Shown here: positions 17,082 through 26,927 of the stretch, piece by piece
Layout: each line of letters opens with the position of its first letter
How positions within the stretch are numbered: the first letter of the stretch is position 1
From: Candidatus Saccharimonadota bacterium
GTDB taxonomy: Bacteria; Patescibacteriota; Saccharimonadia; Saccharimonadales; UBA4665
Length of the DNA: 64,000 nucleotides
Assembly (NCBI GenBank): GCA_028289245.1
Contig: JAQGGT010000006.1
Location: forward strand, 208,948-272,947
Direction: 5' to 3'
The notes under the pieces: generated by a model
Seen by the model: only the letters and a program-made list of their open reading frames with translations
The model's database searches: none
What the model was told of the DNA's origin: nothing
Translations under genes and position numbers: made by a program

Positions 17082-18169
17082 AGCGAAAATACCTGCTTTG
17101 GATCAGATAAGCTCAGACCGGCCACCGTGGCAAACATCGGTTTATCAGCGTCGCTGGGTGGCTGTAGACCTTTGTAGCCAATAAATTGCCAGGGGTTAGT
17201 GTGGCGAACGGCTAAACGCATTTCATTGGTGAGGTATTCACTGAGGCCGGGCATGTTAGCGCCGCCGCCGAGGGTGACGATCTGCTGAATGGGCCGCTCG
17301 GAGCCGTATCGCTCCTCATAGTAGCGCATCATGCGATGAATCTCTTTGACGAGCTCGTGCAGTTTGGGTTCGAGGGCTTTGGTGATTTCGGCCTGTTTTT
17401 TGCTTGGGCCGAGGCCATACTTGGTTTTGATCAGCTGGGCTTCGGCTTGAGTGACGCCGAGCTTGGACTTAATAAGGCCGGTAAAGACTTCGCCGCCGGC
17501 CTGGACAGTACCGGTGACTAAGACGTGGCGATCGTAAATACTAATATCCGCCGAGCGCGAACCGAAGTCGATCATCACCGTGGCGATATCACTTTGGTCG
17601 TCCAGCTCAAATAGGCGGCCCGAGGAGCTGAGCGTTGGCTCAATCAGCACCGCTTCTAGGCCGAGGACTTGGGCGAGTTCGAGGTAGGAATCAACAATCG
17701 TTTTTGGAACGGCGACGGCAAACAGTTCGGCGTGGTCTTCGGCTTCGCGGATCTTTTCAAAGTCGAGGTAGAGCTCTTCGAGCGGCGTGGAAATGTATTG
17801 CTCGGCCTCGAGCCGGACGGCATCGGCCATTTCGCGCGGTTTGAGCTTAGGCACTTCCAGGGCGCGCGTGAAGGTGCGGTAGGCCGGAATGGCAATCGCA
17901 ACGCGTTTGGTAGTAATATCCCCGATTAGGTGGCGTTTAAACAGGTCCTGAGCGGCTTTGGCAACGATTTCGGGCTGGACAACCACCCCATCCTCAATGG
18001 CGCGGCGGTCAAAAGTAGTGAATCCGTAGCCGGTCACTTGCGGCAAGTGGTTCTTGTCGCCGGTACGGGGCCGCTCAAGCTGCATGACTTTAAGCGAACT
18101 GGGCCCGATATCCAGTCCAAACAGGGGTTTATCCCTAAAAAAATACGAGTGTTTTGTGCTTTTGTTCAT
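17078..18169 (-). CDS. pilM: PilM-like actin-fold pilus assembly ATPase
   Basis: 363 aa. Actin/FtsA-like ATP-binding pieces: FGLDIGPSSLKVMQL (phosphate 1), VMIDFGSRSADISIYD (phosphate 2) and VTLGGGANMPGL (adenosine). Cytoplasmic PilM binds the PilN N-terminus and links the cytoplasmic motor to the inner-membrane ring. A TATAAT (minus) near 18201 gives a leader of about 30 nt containing a GGTGGG ribosome-binding site. Confidence 0.92.
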   Translation of the reverse strand: MNKSTKHSYFFRDKPLFGLDIGPSSLKVMQLERPRTGDKNHLPQVTGYGFTTFDRRAIEDGVVVQPEIVAKAAQDLFKRHLIGDITTKRVAIAIPAYRTFTRALEVPKLKPREMADAVRLEAEQYISTPLEELYLDFEKIREAEDHAELFAVAVPKTIVDSYLELAQVLGLEAVLIEPTLSSSGRLFELDDQSDIATVMIDFGSRSADISIYDRHVLVTGTVQAGGEVFTGLIKSKLGVTQAEAQLIKTKYGLGPSKKQAEITKALEPKLHELVKEIHRMMRYYEERYGSERPIQQIVTLGGGANMPGLSEYLTNEMRLAVRHTNPWQFIGYKGLQPPSDADKPMFATVAGLSLSDPKQVFSL

Positions 18170-18243
18170 TTTTTGCCCACCAAAGCGGCATTGGGGTAAT
18201 TATAACAAACTTATGCTTATTCTGGAATTATAAACTGGCAATG

Positions 18244-18267
18244 AAAAAGCCCCGGCGAACCGGGGCT
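18244..18267 (-). terminator. Rho-independent terminator after pilin gene
   Basis: On the minus strand AGCCCCGG, loop TTCG, CCGGGGCT and then a T run: an 8-bp GC-rich stem with a UUCG tetraloop, 20 bp after the pilin stop. It separates abundant pilin mRNA from pilMNO. Confidence 0.9.
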
Positions 18268-18286
18268 ATCTCGAGTGCGAAAAGAA

Positions 18287-18775
18287 CTAGTTCAAGTTTG
18301 TCTTGACGATAGTGCTCTTGCCATCAACCTGACCTTCGTACGTACCGGTAAGGGTGTACTTAGTACAAGTGGTAGCGTCGCTTTCACAGCTAGCGCCACT
18401 GTCGTTGGTCGGCGCGTAAGCGTAGACGTTCTTGGCAGGAGTAGCCTTCAGTGGGTTTGCGGCGCTCTTATCTGCGGCCGATGGGTCGTAGAGAGCGGCT
18501 TGGTCGAGGCCCTTCATGCTGGTTTGGAAGAAACCACCAGATGAGAAGTCATTCATGTTAGCCAGTGACGGGTAATTACCGTTCTCGGCGTAGTATGCTT
18601 CGAGTTTCTGCTGAATTGCACCGATGTCAGTCGTGCGCTTTGTGTTACGTCCCTTGGACTGAATGCCAGCATAGGTGGTAATGACGATAGCGGCCAAAAT
18701 ACCAATAACTACGATGACGATTAAGAGTTCCACGATAGTGAAACCACTTTGTCGTTTCTTGTTAAGTGAGATCAT
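18287..18775 (-). CDS. pilA: type IV pilin (major pilin candidate)
   Basis: 162 aa prepilin. A short basic leader (MISLNKKRQSG) is followed by the cleavage/methylation motif G-FTIVELLIVIVVIGILAAI, with Glu5 of the mature form. The globular part has two Cys in CESDATTC able to form a disulfide loop. Strong AAGGAGG site upstream. Its own terminator downstream and promoter region upstream fit high expression. No prepilin peptidase is seen in this window. Confidence 0.95.
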   Translation of the reverse strand: MISLNKKRQSGFTIVELLIVIVVIGILAAIVITTYAGIQSKGRNTKRTTDIGAIQQKLEAYYAENGNYPSLANMNDFSSGGFFQTSMKGLDQAALYDPSAADKSAANPLKATPAKNVYAYAPTNDSGASCESDATTCTKYTLTGTYEGQVDGKSTIVKTNLN

Positions 18776-18916
18776 AAGGACCCACCCTCCTTAAAATTAA
18801 TTGATTTTATGTTGATCGTTGAAGTCGACAGCTGTAATTACAACTTCAACTATCTGGCTGTAATTATAACCATAAGCCGTATCAAAGCAAGCAGCCTGTG
18901 GATAACCTGAGAGAAA

Positions 18917-20200
18917 TTAACTACCGATGTTCTTAGAGAGGTTGGCAATCGGGCCCATCACCGAGGCGGCAATCAACCCGACGGCTGCCCCGAGACCGAC
19001 GATCATAATCGGCTCAATGATAGCCGCCAGGCCGTCAATGAGGACGGCTACTTCTTCTTCGTAAAAGTCGGCAATTTTAGTCAGCACAGTGTCGATCTGA
19101 CCAGTTTCCTCGCCAACCAACAACATCTGGGCGACGATGGGAGGGAAGTGGGCGCTGCGGCTGATGGGATCGCTGAGCGGCTTACCATTTTTCACTTCGT
19201 TAGCGGCGGCTTTTAGCTCAGCTTCGATGACTTTATTACCAATGGCTGCGCCGGTGACATCCAATGCGTCGAGGACGCTGACGCCGGCGCCCATTAGCGA
19301 AGCAAAGGTGCGCGAAAAGCGAGCGATGGCAATTTTGGTGATAACGGTTTTAACAACCGGTAGACGCAGCAGCAGGGCATGAAATTTATACTTACCGGCA
19401 TCAGTTCGAATATAACGAAGGCCGTAGACGCTGGCGACGGCCAGCAGGCCACCGATGAGGATTAAGTTCGGCAGATCTGAAATTATCGGAAGTGCTCCCA
19501 GCAGCGGGATCTTATGGATAATGGTACTTTTCACGCAGAAATCACTGATGTGTAATAAGACGACGGTGTAGGGCGGTAGTTTGGCCTTCGGACCACCAAG
19601 GTCGAGCAGAATTTTGCCAATCTTCGGGACAATAAACAGCATAATGCCAAAAAAGGCGATGATGGTGATGGTAAGGATAACAACCGGATAGGCCATGGCG
19701 CTCTTAATTTTTTTGCGGATGCTGGCGTCCTGCTCGACTTGCGTTGCCAAGCGTTTCAGAATGTCGTCGACGATACCGCCTTCTTCACCGGCCCGGACCA
19801 TGTTGACGTACACGTCGCTAAACACTTTTGGATACTTGGCAAAGGCATCGCCGAGCGGCATGCCACTTTCAACGTCTTTGGTAATACTGCTTAGTACTGT
19901 CCGCATGTACGGATTTTCCGAGTCATTTTGGAGGGCCGACAGCGAGCGAGCTAAGGGCACGCCAGCGCTAATCATCGTTGAGAGCTGACGAGTGAAGATG
20001 ACCAAATCTTGTAGTTTGACCTTTTCGGGCGGCCCAAATAAGCCGCCGCGCTTTTTTGTCTTACCGTTGTTGGCCTCGACGAGTACTGGTTTGACGCCTT
20101 GCTTGTGGAGGAGGGCTAGTAAGGCCTGCTTGCTAGCAGCTTCGGCGGTGCCGGAAATGGTTCGACCGTCGTGGGTGGTGGCTTTATAGGTAAATAACAT
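18917..20200 (-). CDS. pilC: type IV pilus inner-membrane platform protein PilC
   Basis: 427 aa. N-terminal FTYKATTHDGRTISGTAEA, then two T2SSF domains, each with the pattern FTRQLSTMISAGVPLARSL / FSRTFASLMGAGVSVLDAL and membrane helices after them. Anchors the PilB motor and helps assemble or retract pilin. The start lies 2 bp after the pilB stop (same operon). Confidence 0.95.
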   Translation of the reverse strand: MLFTYKATTHDGRTISGTAEAASKQALLALLHKQGVKPVLVEANNGKTKKRGGLFGPPEKVKLQDLVIFTRQLSTMISAGVPLARSLSALQNDSENPYMRTVLSSITKDVESGMPLGDAFAKYPKVFSDVYVNMVRAGEEGGIVDDILKRLATQVEQDASIRKKIKSAMAYPVVILTITIIAFFGIMLFIVPKIGKILLDLGGPKAKLPPYTVVLLHISDFCVKSTIIHKIPLLGALPIISDLPNLILIGGLLAVASVYGLRYIRTDAGKYKFHALLLRLPVVKTVITKIAIARFSRTFASLMGAGVSVLDALDVTGAAIGNKVIEAELKAAANEVKNGKPLSDPISRSAHFPPIVAQMLLVGEETGQIDTVLTKIADFYEEEVAVLIDGLAAIIEPIMIVGLGAAVGLIAASVMGPIANLSKNIGS

Positions 20201-20202
20201 GC

Positions 20203-22020
20203 TTATTCCTGAGTGGTGACACGTAAAATTTCTTCGATAGTAGTTTGGCCGCGCAAGGCTTTTATGAAGCCGTCGAGCTGCATAGTCACCATGCCATTTT
20301 CGCCGGCAACGACGGTTTTTTCGATGACTTCAGCGGTGGTATTGCCAACGATCATACCTTGGATTTCAGGTGTGTTTTTGAGGACTTCGTAAATACCGAC
20401 TCGCCCTTTGTAGCCACTATGGTTGCAGCTGTCACAGCCCTCTTCGTGGGCTCTAAATAAGCGGTTGATATCGGTTGTGGTGGTGCTGGCTTCGTCGTTA
20501 CTGGCACCACCTTTTTTGCCGCTGCTGGACAGGCCGATACCGTCCGCCATAGCCGAAACTTCGAGATCGTGCACCCGTTTAACGCCCCCATGTTCCGGGA
20601 GTTTAAAGGTTTTATCGAGCTGCTTAAGTACAGCGGCATCAGGTTGGTAGCTTTCGCGGCAGTCGGGGCATAAGCGGCGCACTAGCCGTTGGCCAACAAT
20701 AACTCGAACCGTACTGGCAATCAGAAATGGCTCAACCCCCATGTCGAGCAGACGAGGGAGACAGGTGGCGGCATTATTGGTGTGTAGCGTGCTAAACACG
20801 AGGTGTCCGGTCAGGGCAGCTTGGACTGCTAAATCGGCAGTTTCGCCATCACGAATCTCACCGACCATAATGATATTAGGGTCTTGGCGCAGCAGTGCGC
20901 GCAAGCCGTTCGTAAAGGTCATGCCGGCAATGGCGTTGACCTGGGTCTGGTTGGCGCCGACGACATGATATTCCACGGGATCTTCGACAGTGGAAATGTT
21001 AACATTCGGGGTGTTGAGGGTGGTGAGCACGCTAAACAAAGTGGTTGATTTGCCCGATCCGGTTGGCCCGGTAACCAACACCATGCCGTGCGGCTGGATA
21101 ATGGCCTGCTTGAGGTTTTCGAGCGCGCTGCCCCAAAAGCCGAGGTCGGTAAACTCGGCGGCCTTGGTCGACTCATTGAGGATACGCATAACCACCTTTT
21201 CGCCATCCAGAATTGGTAATGTCGACACGCGCAGCGCATAGACGTTGCCGCTGACTTCAACCTTAAAGCGACCATCTTGTGGAGCGCGGTGCTCGTCGAT
21301 CTTGAGGTTACTGAGAATTTTGATGCGGCTAACCAGCGAGCCGAGCAATTTACGGGGCAGTTTGTTGGCTTCGCGCAGCATGCCGTCGATACGGTATCGC
21401 ACGACCACAAAATCTTCGCGCGGCTCGATGTGGATGTCGCTGGCGCCGGATTGCACACCGTACTCTATAAGAATATTGACGGTTTGGGCCACCGGTGAAT
21501 CTTCGGCCAGGTCGCTCTCGTCAATGTCATCGTCAGCTTCATCTTCTTGGTTGCTGGCGATAACTTTAGTGAGTTCACTGCTGATGTTACCGCGGTACTG
21601 GTCGAGGGCCGCCTGCAGCAGGCTTGAAGTGGTAATGTGGACCTTGAGATCGGAACCGAGCTGTTTCTGTAGGAAGTTAAGAGCCTGGATGTCATCCGGG
21701 TCTTCCATGGCGATTAGCTTGATATCCTTGCCTTCAAGCCCGAAGACTACGGCGTTGTACTGCCGGGCAATGCGCTCGGGCAGCAGCTTAAGAATTTCGT
21801 GATCGATGTCTTTGGCGTTGAGTTCGACAAACGGGACTTCGATCTCGGCAGCGTAGAGCTTGGTCAGCTCCTTCTCGGAGAGGACATTATTTTTGATAAC
21901 TAAGTCCTGGAGCGGCTTCTTTTCGGTGGCTTCTTGCTCGCGCAAAGCCTGCAGCTGCTCCTCGGAGACTTTTTTGCCGGCCTTAAGGAGTGTTTCGACC
22001 AGTGAATCGGGAATTCGCAT
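20203..22020 (-). CDS. pilB: type IV pilus assembly ATPase PilB
   Basis: 605 aa. N-terminal MshEN-like domain (ESEL-type ELTKLYAAEIEVPFVEL), then GASDIHIEPRED (Asp box), GPTGSGKSTTLF (Walker A), GEIRDGETADLAVQAALTGH (Walker B/His box) and the zinc tetracysteine RLCPDC with EGCDSCNHSGYKGR. An Asp/Ser-rich insert of ~40 residues sits between the two Cys pairs. Powers pilus extension; no PilT retraction ATPase is encoded nearby. Confidence 0.96.
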   Translation of the reverse strand: MRIPDSLVETLLKAGKKVSEEQLQALREQEATEKKPLQDLVIKNNVLSEKELTKLYAAEIEVPFVELNAKDIDHEILKLLPERIARQYNAVVFGLEGKDIKLIAMEDPDDIQALNFLQKQLGSDLKVHITTSSLLQAALDQYRGNISSELTKVIASNQEDEADDDIDESDLAEDSPVAQTVNILIEYGVQSGASDIHIEPREDFVVVRYRIDGMLREANKLPRKLLGSLVSRIKILSNLKIDEHRAPQDGRFKVEVSGNVYALRVSTLPILDGEKVVMRILNESTKAAEFTDLGFWGSALENLKQAIIQPHGMVLVTGPTGSGKSTTLFSVLTTLNTPNVNISTVEDPVEYHVVGANQTQVNAIAGMTFTNGLRALLRQDPNIIMVGEIRDGETADLAVQAALTGHLVFSTLHTNNAATCLPRLLDMGVEPFLIASTVRVIVGQRLVRRLCPDCRESYQPDAAVLKQLDKTFKLPEHGGVKRVHDLEVSAMADGIGLSSSGKKGGASNDEASTTTTDINRLFRAHEEGCDSCNHSGYKGRVGIYEVLKNTPEIQGMIVGNTTAEVIEKTVVAGENGMVTMQLDGFIKALRGQTTIEEILRVTTQE

Positions 22021-22260
22021 CAGCGATACCCTGCCAAGTGTGTTTTGGTTTTAAACTCGCCCATCCTGGTACCTATCATACCAGCGTAGCGCCCAAAACG
22101 TAAGCGGTTACTGCGATTTATCTTACAGCGAAAAGGGCAGTTGTTAACTTATTATTAATTTACGCAATAAAAACTGGTGCTTGGCCCCGCAGCCAATTAT
22201 AGTGCTACACTACTAATAAAGGGTGGCAATGACAGGCCTAACGGCCGGAGGAGTAATCAC
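22021..22260. promoter_or_regulatory. intergenic region with recA promoter
   Basis: 240 bp between divergent pilB and recA. TATAGTGCTACACT at ~22197-22210 supplies plausible -10 boxes for recA, and GGAGGAG at ~22246-22252 is its ribosome-binding site. No clear SOS box palindrome was seen. Confidence 0.4.
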
Positions 22261-23355
22261 ATGGCAAAATCGACCACAACTAAAACGATGGGAGACATTT
22301 CCGGCGAATCAGGCAAAGCCAAAGCGCTCGGTCTGGCACTCGACCAGATTGAGAAGCAATTCGGCAAGGGTTCCATCATGAAGCTCGGCGAGTCAACGCA
22401 CGCCGACGTCGAAACGATCCCAACCGGGGCAATTTCACTCGATATTGCCCTCGGCGGCGGCTTGCCCAAAGGCCGTATCGTCGAGATCTATGGCCCCGAG
22501 AGCTCTGGTAAAACCACGGCCACGCTGCACGTGATTGCTGAAGTCCAAAAAGCTGGTGGCACGGCTGCGTTTATTGATGCCGAGCACGCCCTCGACCCGT
22601 CTTACGCCAAGCGCATCGGTGTCGATATCGAAAACCTACTGCTCAGCCAACCGGATAATGGCGAACAAGCGCTGGAAATCACCGAAACGCTGGTGCGTTC
22701 CAACGCCGTTGATGTCATTGTGGTTGACTCAGTAGCCGCCCTAGTGCCACGCGCTGAAATCGAAGGAGATATGGGTGACAGCTTGCCTGGTTTGCAAGCC
22801 CGCCTAATGAGCCAGGCGCTGCGTAAGCTAACTGGTGTCATCAACCGTTCGCATGTTACGGTCATCTTTATTAACCAGATTCGTATGAAGATTGGCGTGA
22901 TGTTTGGCAATCCAGAAACGACCACCGGTGGTAACGCTCTCAAGTTCTACGCCAGTGTCCGCATGGATATCCGCCGCATTGGTCAGATCAAAGCGGGTGA
23001 CAGTATTATTGGTAACCGTACTCGCATTAAAGTAGTAAAGAACAAGATTGCCCCGCCGTTCCGCGAGGCCGAGTTCGACATTATGTATAACGAGGGTATT
23101 TCACGCTCCGGCGACATCCTTGACCTAGCTGCTGCCCGCAATATCGTGGAGAAGTCCGGCGCGTGGTATGCCTACAATGGCGCCAAGATCGGGCAGGGGC
23201 GTGAAGCGACCAAGACCTACCTCCAGGAAAACCCCGAGGTTATGGAAGAAATTGCCGTTAAGGTCATGGAGCTCGAAAAGAAACCGGCCGACGAAAAGGC
23301 TGCTGCCAAAACCCCTGCCGCGCCCGCCGCTGACGACGCTACTGACGAAGAATAA
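22261..23355 (+). CDS. recA: recombinase RecA
   Basis: 364 aa from ATG 22261, chosen because GGAGGAG lies 8 nt upstream; the frame is open further 5' but has no family homology. Walker [10 protein letters not shown] at ~78-86, ATGH-equivalent segments, Walker [12 protein letters not shown]1/L2 loops ([22 protein letters not shown]) and an acidic Ala/Pro tail. Central to homologous recombination and to uptake of DNA brought in by ComEC. Confidence 0.97.
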   Translation: MAKSTTTKTMGDISGESGKAKALGLALDQIEKQFGKGSIMKLGESTHADVETIPTGAISLDIALGGGLPKGRIVEIYGPESSGKTTATLHVIAEVQKAGGTAAFIDAEHALDPSYAKRIGVDIENLLLSQPDNGEQALEITETLVRSNAVDVIVVDSVAALVPRAEIEGDMGDSLPGLQARLMSQALRKLTGVINRSHVTVIFINQIRMKIGVMFGNPETTTGGNALKFYASVRMDIRRIGQIKAGDSIIGNRTRIKVVKNKIAPPFREAEFDIMYNEGISRSGDILDLAAARNIVEKSGAWYAYNGAKIGQGREATKTYLQENPEVMEEIAVKVMELEKKPADEKAAAKTPAAPAADDATDEE

Positions 23356-23370
23356 TTCAAGCGGATTGCC

Positions 23371-23979
23371 GTGAAGATCACTAGCATTACGCAGCAGGTG
23401 AAAACGGCCGGGCGCTACTCGGTGTTTGTTGAAGGTAAATATTCCTTTTCGCTTTCGGAGGCTGTGTTGGTGTCGAGCCAAATCGCCAGCGGGCAAGAGC
23501 TCGATGCCGCCCAGCTTTCGGCTTACAAAAAATTGTCGGCTGACGATAAGCTTTATAGCCGGGCCTTACGCTATGCTGCCATGCGTTCGCATTCGGAATG
23601 GGAGGTGCGCTTTTACTTGCAACGCAAAGAGGCGCCGCCGGATTTTATCGATGAAGCCCTCCGTAAACTTCGCGACCTCGGGCTGGTTGACGACTTTAAA
23701 TATGCACAGAATTTTGTCCACGACCGGCGCTTGCTCAAGCCTACCTCCAAGCGCAAGCTATTGATGGAGCTGCGCAAAAAGCGGGTGACTCACGAAGCAA
23801 TCGAGGCTGCCTTGGCGGAGGATGAGGGGACTGATTCGTCGGCACTGATTGAAGTTATCGCCCGGAAACGCCGCCAGTCCAAGTATCAAGACGATACTAA
23901 ACTGATGCAATTCTTAGCACGCCAAGGTTTTGGTTATGATGATATTAAACGAGCGCTGCGGCTGGCCGAAGATGATTAA
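23371..23979 (+). CDS. recX: RecX family recA regulator
   Basis: 202 aa from GTG 23371. Three-helix repeats with RYAAMRSHSEWEVRFYL, LRDLGLVDDFKYAQNFVHDR and MQFLARQGFGYDDIKRAL are the RecX modules. RecX caps RecA filaments and limits strand exchange. It starts 15 bp after recA; the 3' end overlaps the convergent PRC-barrel gene by 4 bp. Confidence 0.92.
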   Translation: MKITSITQQVKTAGRYSVFVEGKYSFSLSEAVLVSSQIASGQELDAAQLSAYKKLSADDKLYSRALRYAAMRSHSEWEVRFYLQRKEAPPDFIDEALRKLRDLGLVDDFKYAQNFVHDRRLLKPTSKRKLLMELRKKRVTHEAIEAALAEDEGTDSSALIEVIARKRRQSKYQDDTKLMQFLARQGFGYDDIKRALRLAEDD

Positions 23980-24494
23980 GCCGCTGCTGCTGGCGCCGGT
24001 GAAGGTACAGTTTTAGCGAGCTCATTGATGATAATTCGCTGGGGGGTGATTTCGTTAATCTGGGTACGGTCAATGCTGAGACTACCGCCGGTAAAACTTT
24101 TGAGTAAGGACTGAGTGACATAGATTTTTTGGACGAACATAGTTTCGGTCTCGGTGGCGTAGTCGCTGACTTTGCCGACTTTTTGTTTGCTGGTAGTGAC
24201 GACATGCTTACCGATGATTTCATAATCAAGGTCGATAACTTTTTTGAGCCGTACCAGTTCGCTCGGGTCGGCTAGAACGTCATGGTCGTTCACGACATAG
24301 CCCTGCGGCAATGTTTCGCGAATATCCTGGTAGAGCAGTACCAACTCCTCTTTCGTAAAACGATCTTGGCAGTAAAAGCCCTCAATCTTGAGATTATCGG
24401 GGTTGAAAATGGGGGCCGTAATGGTGGCAATGGCGACACCGGTGCGTAGAGACATGACGGATTTATTGAGTAGAGCGGCGCTTAATTGCAACAT
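23976..24494 (-). CDS. PRC-barrel domain protein
   Basis: 172 aa. Two PRC-barrel-like halves (GVAIATITAPIFNPDNLKIEGFYC and DYEIIGKHVVTTSKQKVGKVSDYA) and an Ala/Pro-rich tail. PRC barrels are adaptor folds; function unknown. TATACT at 24501-24506 (minus) ends 6 nt before the ATG: leaderless. Confidence 0.78.
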   Translation of the reverse strand: MLQLSAALLNKSVMSLRTGVAIATITAPIFNPDNLKIEGFYCQDRFTKEELVLLYQDIRETLPQGYVVNDHDVLADPSELVRLKKVIDLDYEIIGKHVVTTSKQKVGKVSDYATETETMFVQKIYVTQSLLKSFTGGSLSIDRTQINEITPQRIIINELAKTVPSPAPAAAA

Positions 24495-24594
24495 GCTACT
24501 AGTATACCGCGGCCGGCCCTAGTAAATATTAACTAAATTAAGATTTGTGGCATTTTCTAAACGCTAGTGCTTGGACTGCTGCCCCGCCCGGCCC

Positions 24595-24600
24595 TACAAT
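24595..24600 (+). promoter_or_regulatory. promoter of lamin-tail gene
   Basis: TTGGAC at 24571-24576 and TACAAT at 24595-24600 with an 18-bp spacer; the ATG follows after 9 nt, so the leader is at most a few nucleotides. Confidence 0.6.
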
Positions 24601-24609
24601 CGGGACACT

Positions 24610-26022
24610 ATGAAATACCTTGCCCATTATTGCCGACTAGTCGTAGCACTACTTGCGTTATGTATGTGCCTCCCGGCCGCTAGCCTGGCTCTAACGACTG
24701 CACCGCCGCTTGCGCTGCCACCGACTTTGGCGATTGCCCAGATTAAAGTTACCGGCGATGAGTTCCTGGTGCTCGTGAATAACTCAGCCAGCAACATTAA
24801 TGATCTCAGCCAGTATAGTATCGAGAGTTTCAACAATGCCAGCCCCCTGGCCCATGGCGTGAGTAGCAGCGCGCAACAGCTCCCGGCGGCCGAGCTTCAA
24901 GCTGGGCAGTCGTTACTACTCAGCGCCGATTCTCGGGTCACTTGTGGAGCCACGGTTGCCGGTGATTTATCGCTGAACTTGGCTGATGGCGGTGGTTTTT
25001 TACAAGTCGTAAAGCTGAGTCTCGATGCCACTGGCGCAGTGGTACGGACGCCGGCTGACCTGGTGAGCTGGACCAGCGCAACAAGTGGCGCCAAAATTGT
25101 AGGCGTACCAACCTCATCGAAAGACCCGACTGCCGCCTTCTACCGCTATGACGTCGGTGATTCGTATAGCTGGCAGCTAGCTGATGTGGATAGCCAGAAT
25201 TTCTGCACGCTGGATGTGGCGGTGACTACCGGCGGTACCGTGGCCAAACAAGCCGTCGATACTAGTTTGGCTGGGCAGCAGCTTGAGACGCCACCAGCTA
25301 CTATTGTCAGCATTGCGGCCGTGGCCGGTGATACGCCCGCGCCATCCGTACCAGCTCGCAACCTTCATCTGCAACCACCCCAAATTACCGAGCTGTTACC
25401 TAATCCGGCCGGTACGGGCACCGACAGTACCGATGAGTTTGTGGAACTCTACAATGCGAACGCGACTAGCTTTGATCTTAGTGGCTACCTGTTGCAGACC
25501 GGTACTACTACAGTGCACAAGTATGCGTTTCCGGGAGGCACTAGCTTGCCCGCAAAAAGTTTTGTAGCCTTTTACTCAGAAGCAACCGGTTTCTCCCTCA
25601 GTAATACGGGCGCACAGCTTCGGCTGGCCGATCCGACTGGAAAAGTTATTGGCAGTAGCGATGCCTATACCAATGCCAAGGATGGTCAGTCGTGGGCCTA
25701 TGCCAAGGGTAAGTGGTATTGGACGGTCAGCTTGACGCCTAATGCAGCCAACATTATCAAGCAGCCAGTCACCGCTAAATCGAAGGCAGCCGCCAAAGCG
25801 GCCAAGTCTGCGGGCACAACGGCTAAACTAGCCAGCACGGCGGTTAGCGGCAGTTCAGGCGGTCAATCAGCCCTGCCGACGCCGCCGATTCATGCGACTA
25901 TAGTTGCCATAGTTGTGGCAGTCGCGCTACTATACGCTGCATATGAGTACCGAAGTGACTTGGCAAATCGATTGCACCAGCTTAGAGCAAAGTTTAGACG
26001 TGGCCGCGGCGTTGGGCGCTAA
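24610..26022 (+). CDS. secreted lamin-tail-domain (LTD) membrane-anchored protein
   Basis: 470 aa from ATG 24610 (MKYLAHYCRLVVALLALCMCLPAASLA), a signal peptide. Two LTD immunoglobulin-like domains: one at ~40-200, one beginning ITELLPNPAGTGTDSTDEFVELYN at ~265 and ending near TPNAANI. A Lys/Ala-rich linker, a C-terminal membrane helix (IHATIVAIVVAVALLYAAY) and a basic tail complete a cell-surface anchored protein. LTD domains often accompany nucleases or wall proteins; none here. The 3' 80 bp overlap the tsaE start. Confidence 0.85.
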   Translation: MKYLAHYCRLVVALLALCMCLPAASLALTTAPPLALPPTLAIAQIKVTGDEFLVLVNNSASNINDLSQYSIESFNNASPLAHGVSSSAQQLPAAELQAGQSLLLSADSRVTCGATVAGDLSLNLADGGGFLQVVKLSLDATGAVVRTPADLVSWTSATSGAKIVGVPTSSKDPTAAFYRYDVGDSYSWQLADVDSQNFCTLDVAVTTGGTVAKQAVDTSLAGQQLETPPATIVSIAAVAGDTPAPSVPARNLHLQPPQITELLPNPAGTGTDSTDEFVELYNANATSFDLSGYLLQTGTTTVHKYAFPGGTSLPAKSFVAFYSEATGFSLSNTGAQLRLADPTGKVIGSSDAYTNAKDGQSWAYAKGKWYWTVSLTPNAANIIKQPVTAKSKAAAKAAKSAGTTAKLASTAVSGSSGGQSALPTPPIHATIVAIVVAVALLYAAYEYRSDLANRLHQLRAKFRRGRGVGR

Positions 26023-26401
26023 ATTGCGCGGCGGCGAGGCCATCGAGCTGGTGAGTGATCTCGGCGGCGGCAAAACCACTTTTGTTAAAGGCCTACTAAA
26101 AGGCATGGGCAGCGACGAGCTTGCTAGCAGCCCAAGCTTTACACTGAGTAACACGTACCAGGCCGGTGAACTGACTCTGCAGCACTATGATTTTTACCGT
26201 CTCAATGATCCGGGTATTCTCCGTGATGAGTTGGCAGAAGCTATTAGTGATGATAAAACGGTGGTGGTGATCGAGTGGGCTGATATTGTGGCCGACGTGC
26301 TCGACGACAAACACCTTCGCGTGGATATAGCCGTCACCGGCGAAACCGGCCGCCGCTATAGCTTTAGCTGCGGGTCAAGTTTGGCCTATCTGAAGCCCTA
26401 A
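25943..26401 (+). CDS. tsaE: tRNA t6A synthesis ATPase TsaE
   Basis: 152 aa from ATG 25943. Walker A SDLGGGKTTFVKG, then SSPSFTLSNTY and HYDFYRL, DD-x-VVVIEWAD are family motifs. TsaE works with TsaB and TsaD to make threonylcarbamoyl-A37 in tRNAs. The start lies inside the 3' end of the LTD gene, and a TATACG ends 6 nt upstream of it, so a leaderless mRNA from within the upstream gene is likely. Confidence 0.92.
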   Translation: MSTEVTWQIDCTSLEQSLDVAAALGAKLRGGEAIELVSDLGGGKTTFVKGLLKGMGSDELASSPSFTLSNTYQAGELTLQHYDFYRLNDPGILRDELAEAISDDKTVVVIEWADIVADVLDDKHLRVDIAVTGETGRRYSFSCGSSLAYLKP

Positions 26402-26419
26402 GAAAGGTATATTTGAAAT

Positions 26420-26812
26420 ATGTTGCTACTTACGATACGTACTGATAAACCGGAGGCTGAACTTGGCCTCTATGAGGACACGACGCAACTGAGCTACTAT
26501 ACGTGGCCAGCGCACCGTGAACTCGCCGAGACAATCCATGTCAAAATCCGCGACCTGTTGGCCGATCAGTCCAAAGAGTTACACGACGTGGCCGCGATTG
26601 TTGTTTTTCAGGGGCCGGGCAGCTTCACAGGCTTACGAATCGGTATTGCTACGGCCAACGCCTTGGCCGATGGCTTGGGCGTGCCGGTGGTGGCCGAAAT
26701 GAGCGACGACTGGGTTGGTAAGGGGATTGGGCGACTGCTAAATGGCGAAGCAGACCAAGTTGCGCTGCCGGAATACGGCGCGGCACCGCACATTACGCCC
26801 CAAAAAAAGTAG
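26420..26812 (+). CDS. tsaB: TsaB-like protein, short form
   Basis: 130 aa. The actin-like N-terminal half is present: LLTIRTDKPEAELGLY and VVFQGPGSFTGLRIGIATANALA, the TsaB signature. The second half found in ~220-aa TsaB proteins is missing. Such short forms are likely still able to dimerise with TsaD. TATATT at 26408-26413 ends 6 nt before the ATG. Confidence 0.85.
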   Translation: MLLLTIRTDKPEAELGLYEDTTQLSYYTWPAHRELAETIHVKIRDLLADQSKELHDVAAIVVFQGPGSFTGLRIGIATANALADGLGVPVVAEMSDDWVGKGIGRLLNGEADQVALPEYGAAPHITPQKK

Positions 26813-26867
26813 CCAGCCAACAAAAAACTGTGGATAACTTGTCAAGTCTAAAATGCCCTGATAGCTG

Positions 26868-26895
26868 TTGACAATACCACGATTCCGCTTATAGT
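26868..26895 (+). promoter_or_regulatory. promoter of the sortase-substrate gene
   Basis: TTGACA at 26868-26873 and TATAGT at 26890-26895, spacer 16 bp. A ~32-nt leader with AAAAAGG precedes the ATG at 26928. Confidence 0.75.
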
Positions 26896-26927
26896 TAGGG
26901 TTAACCCAACAAATAAAAAGGTTAAAC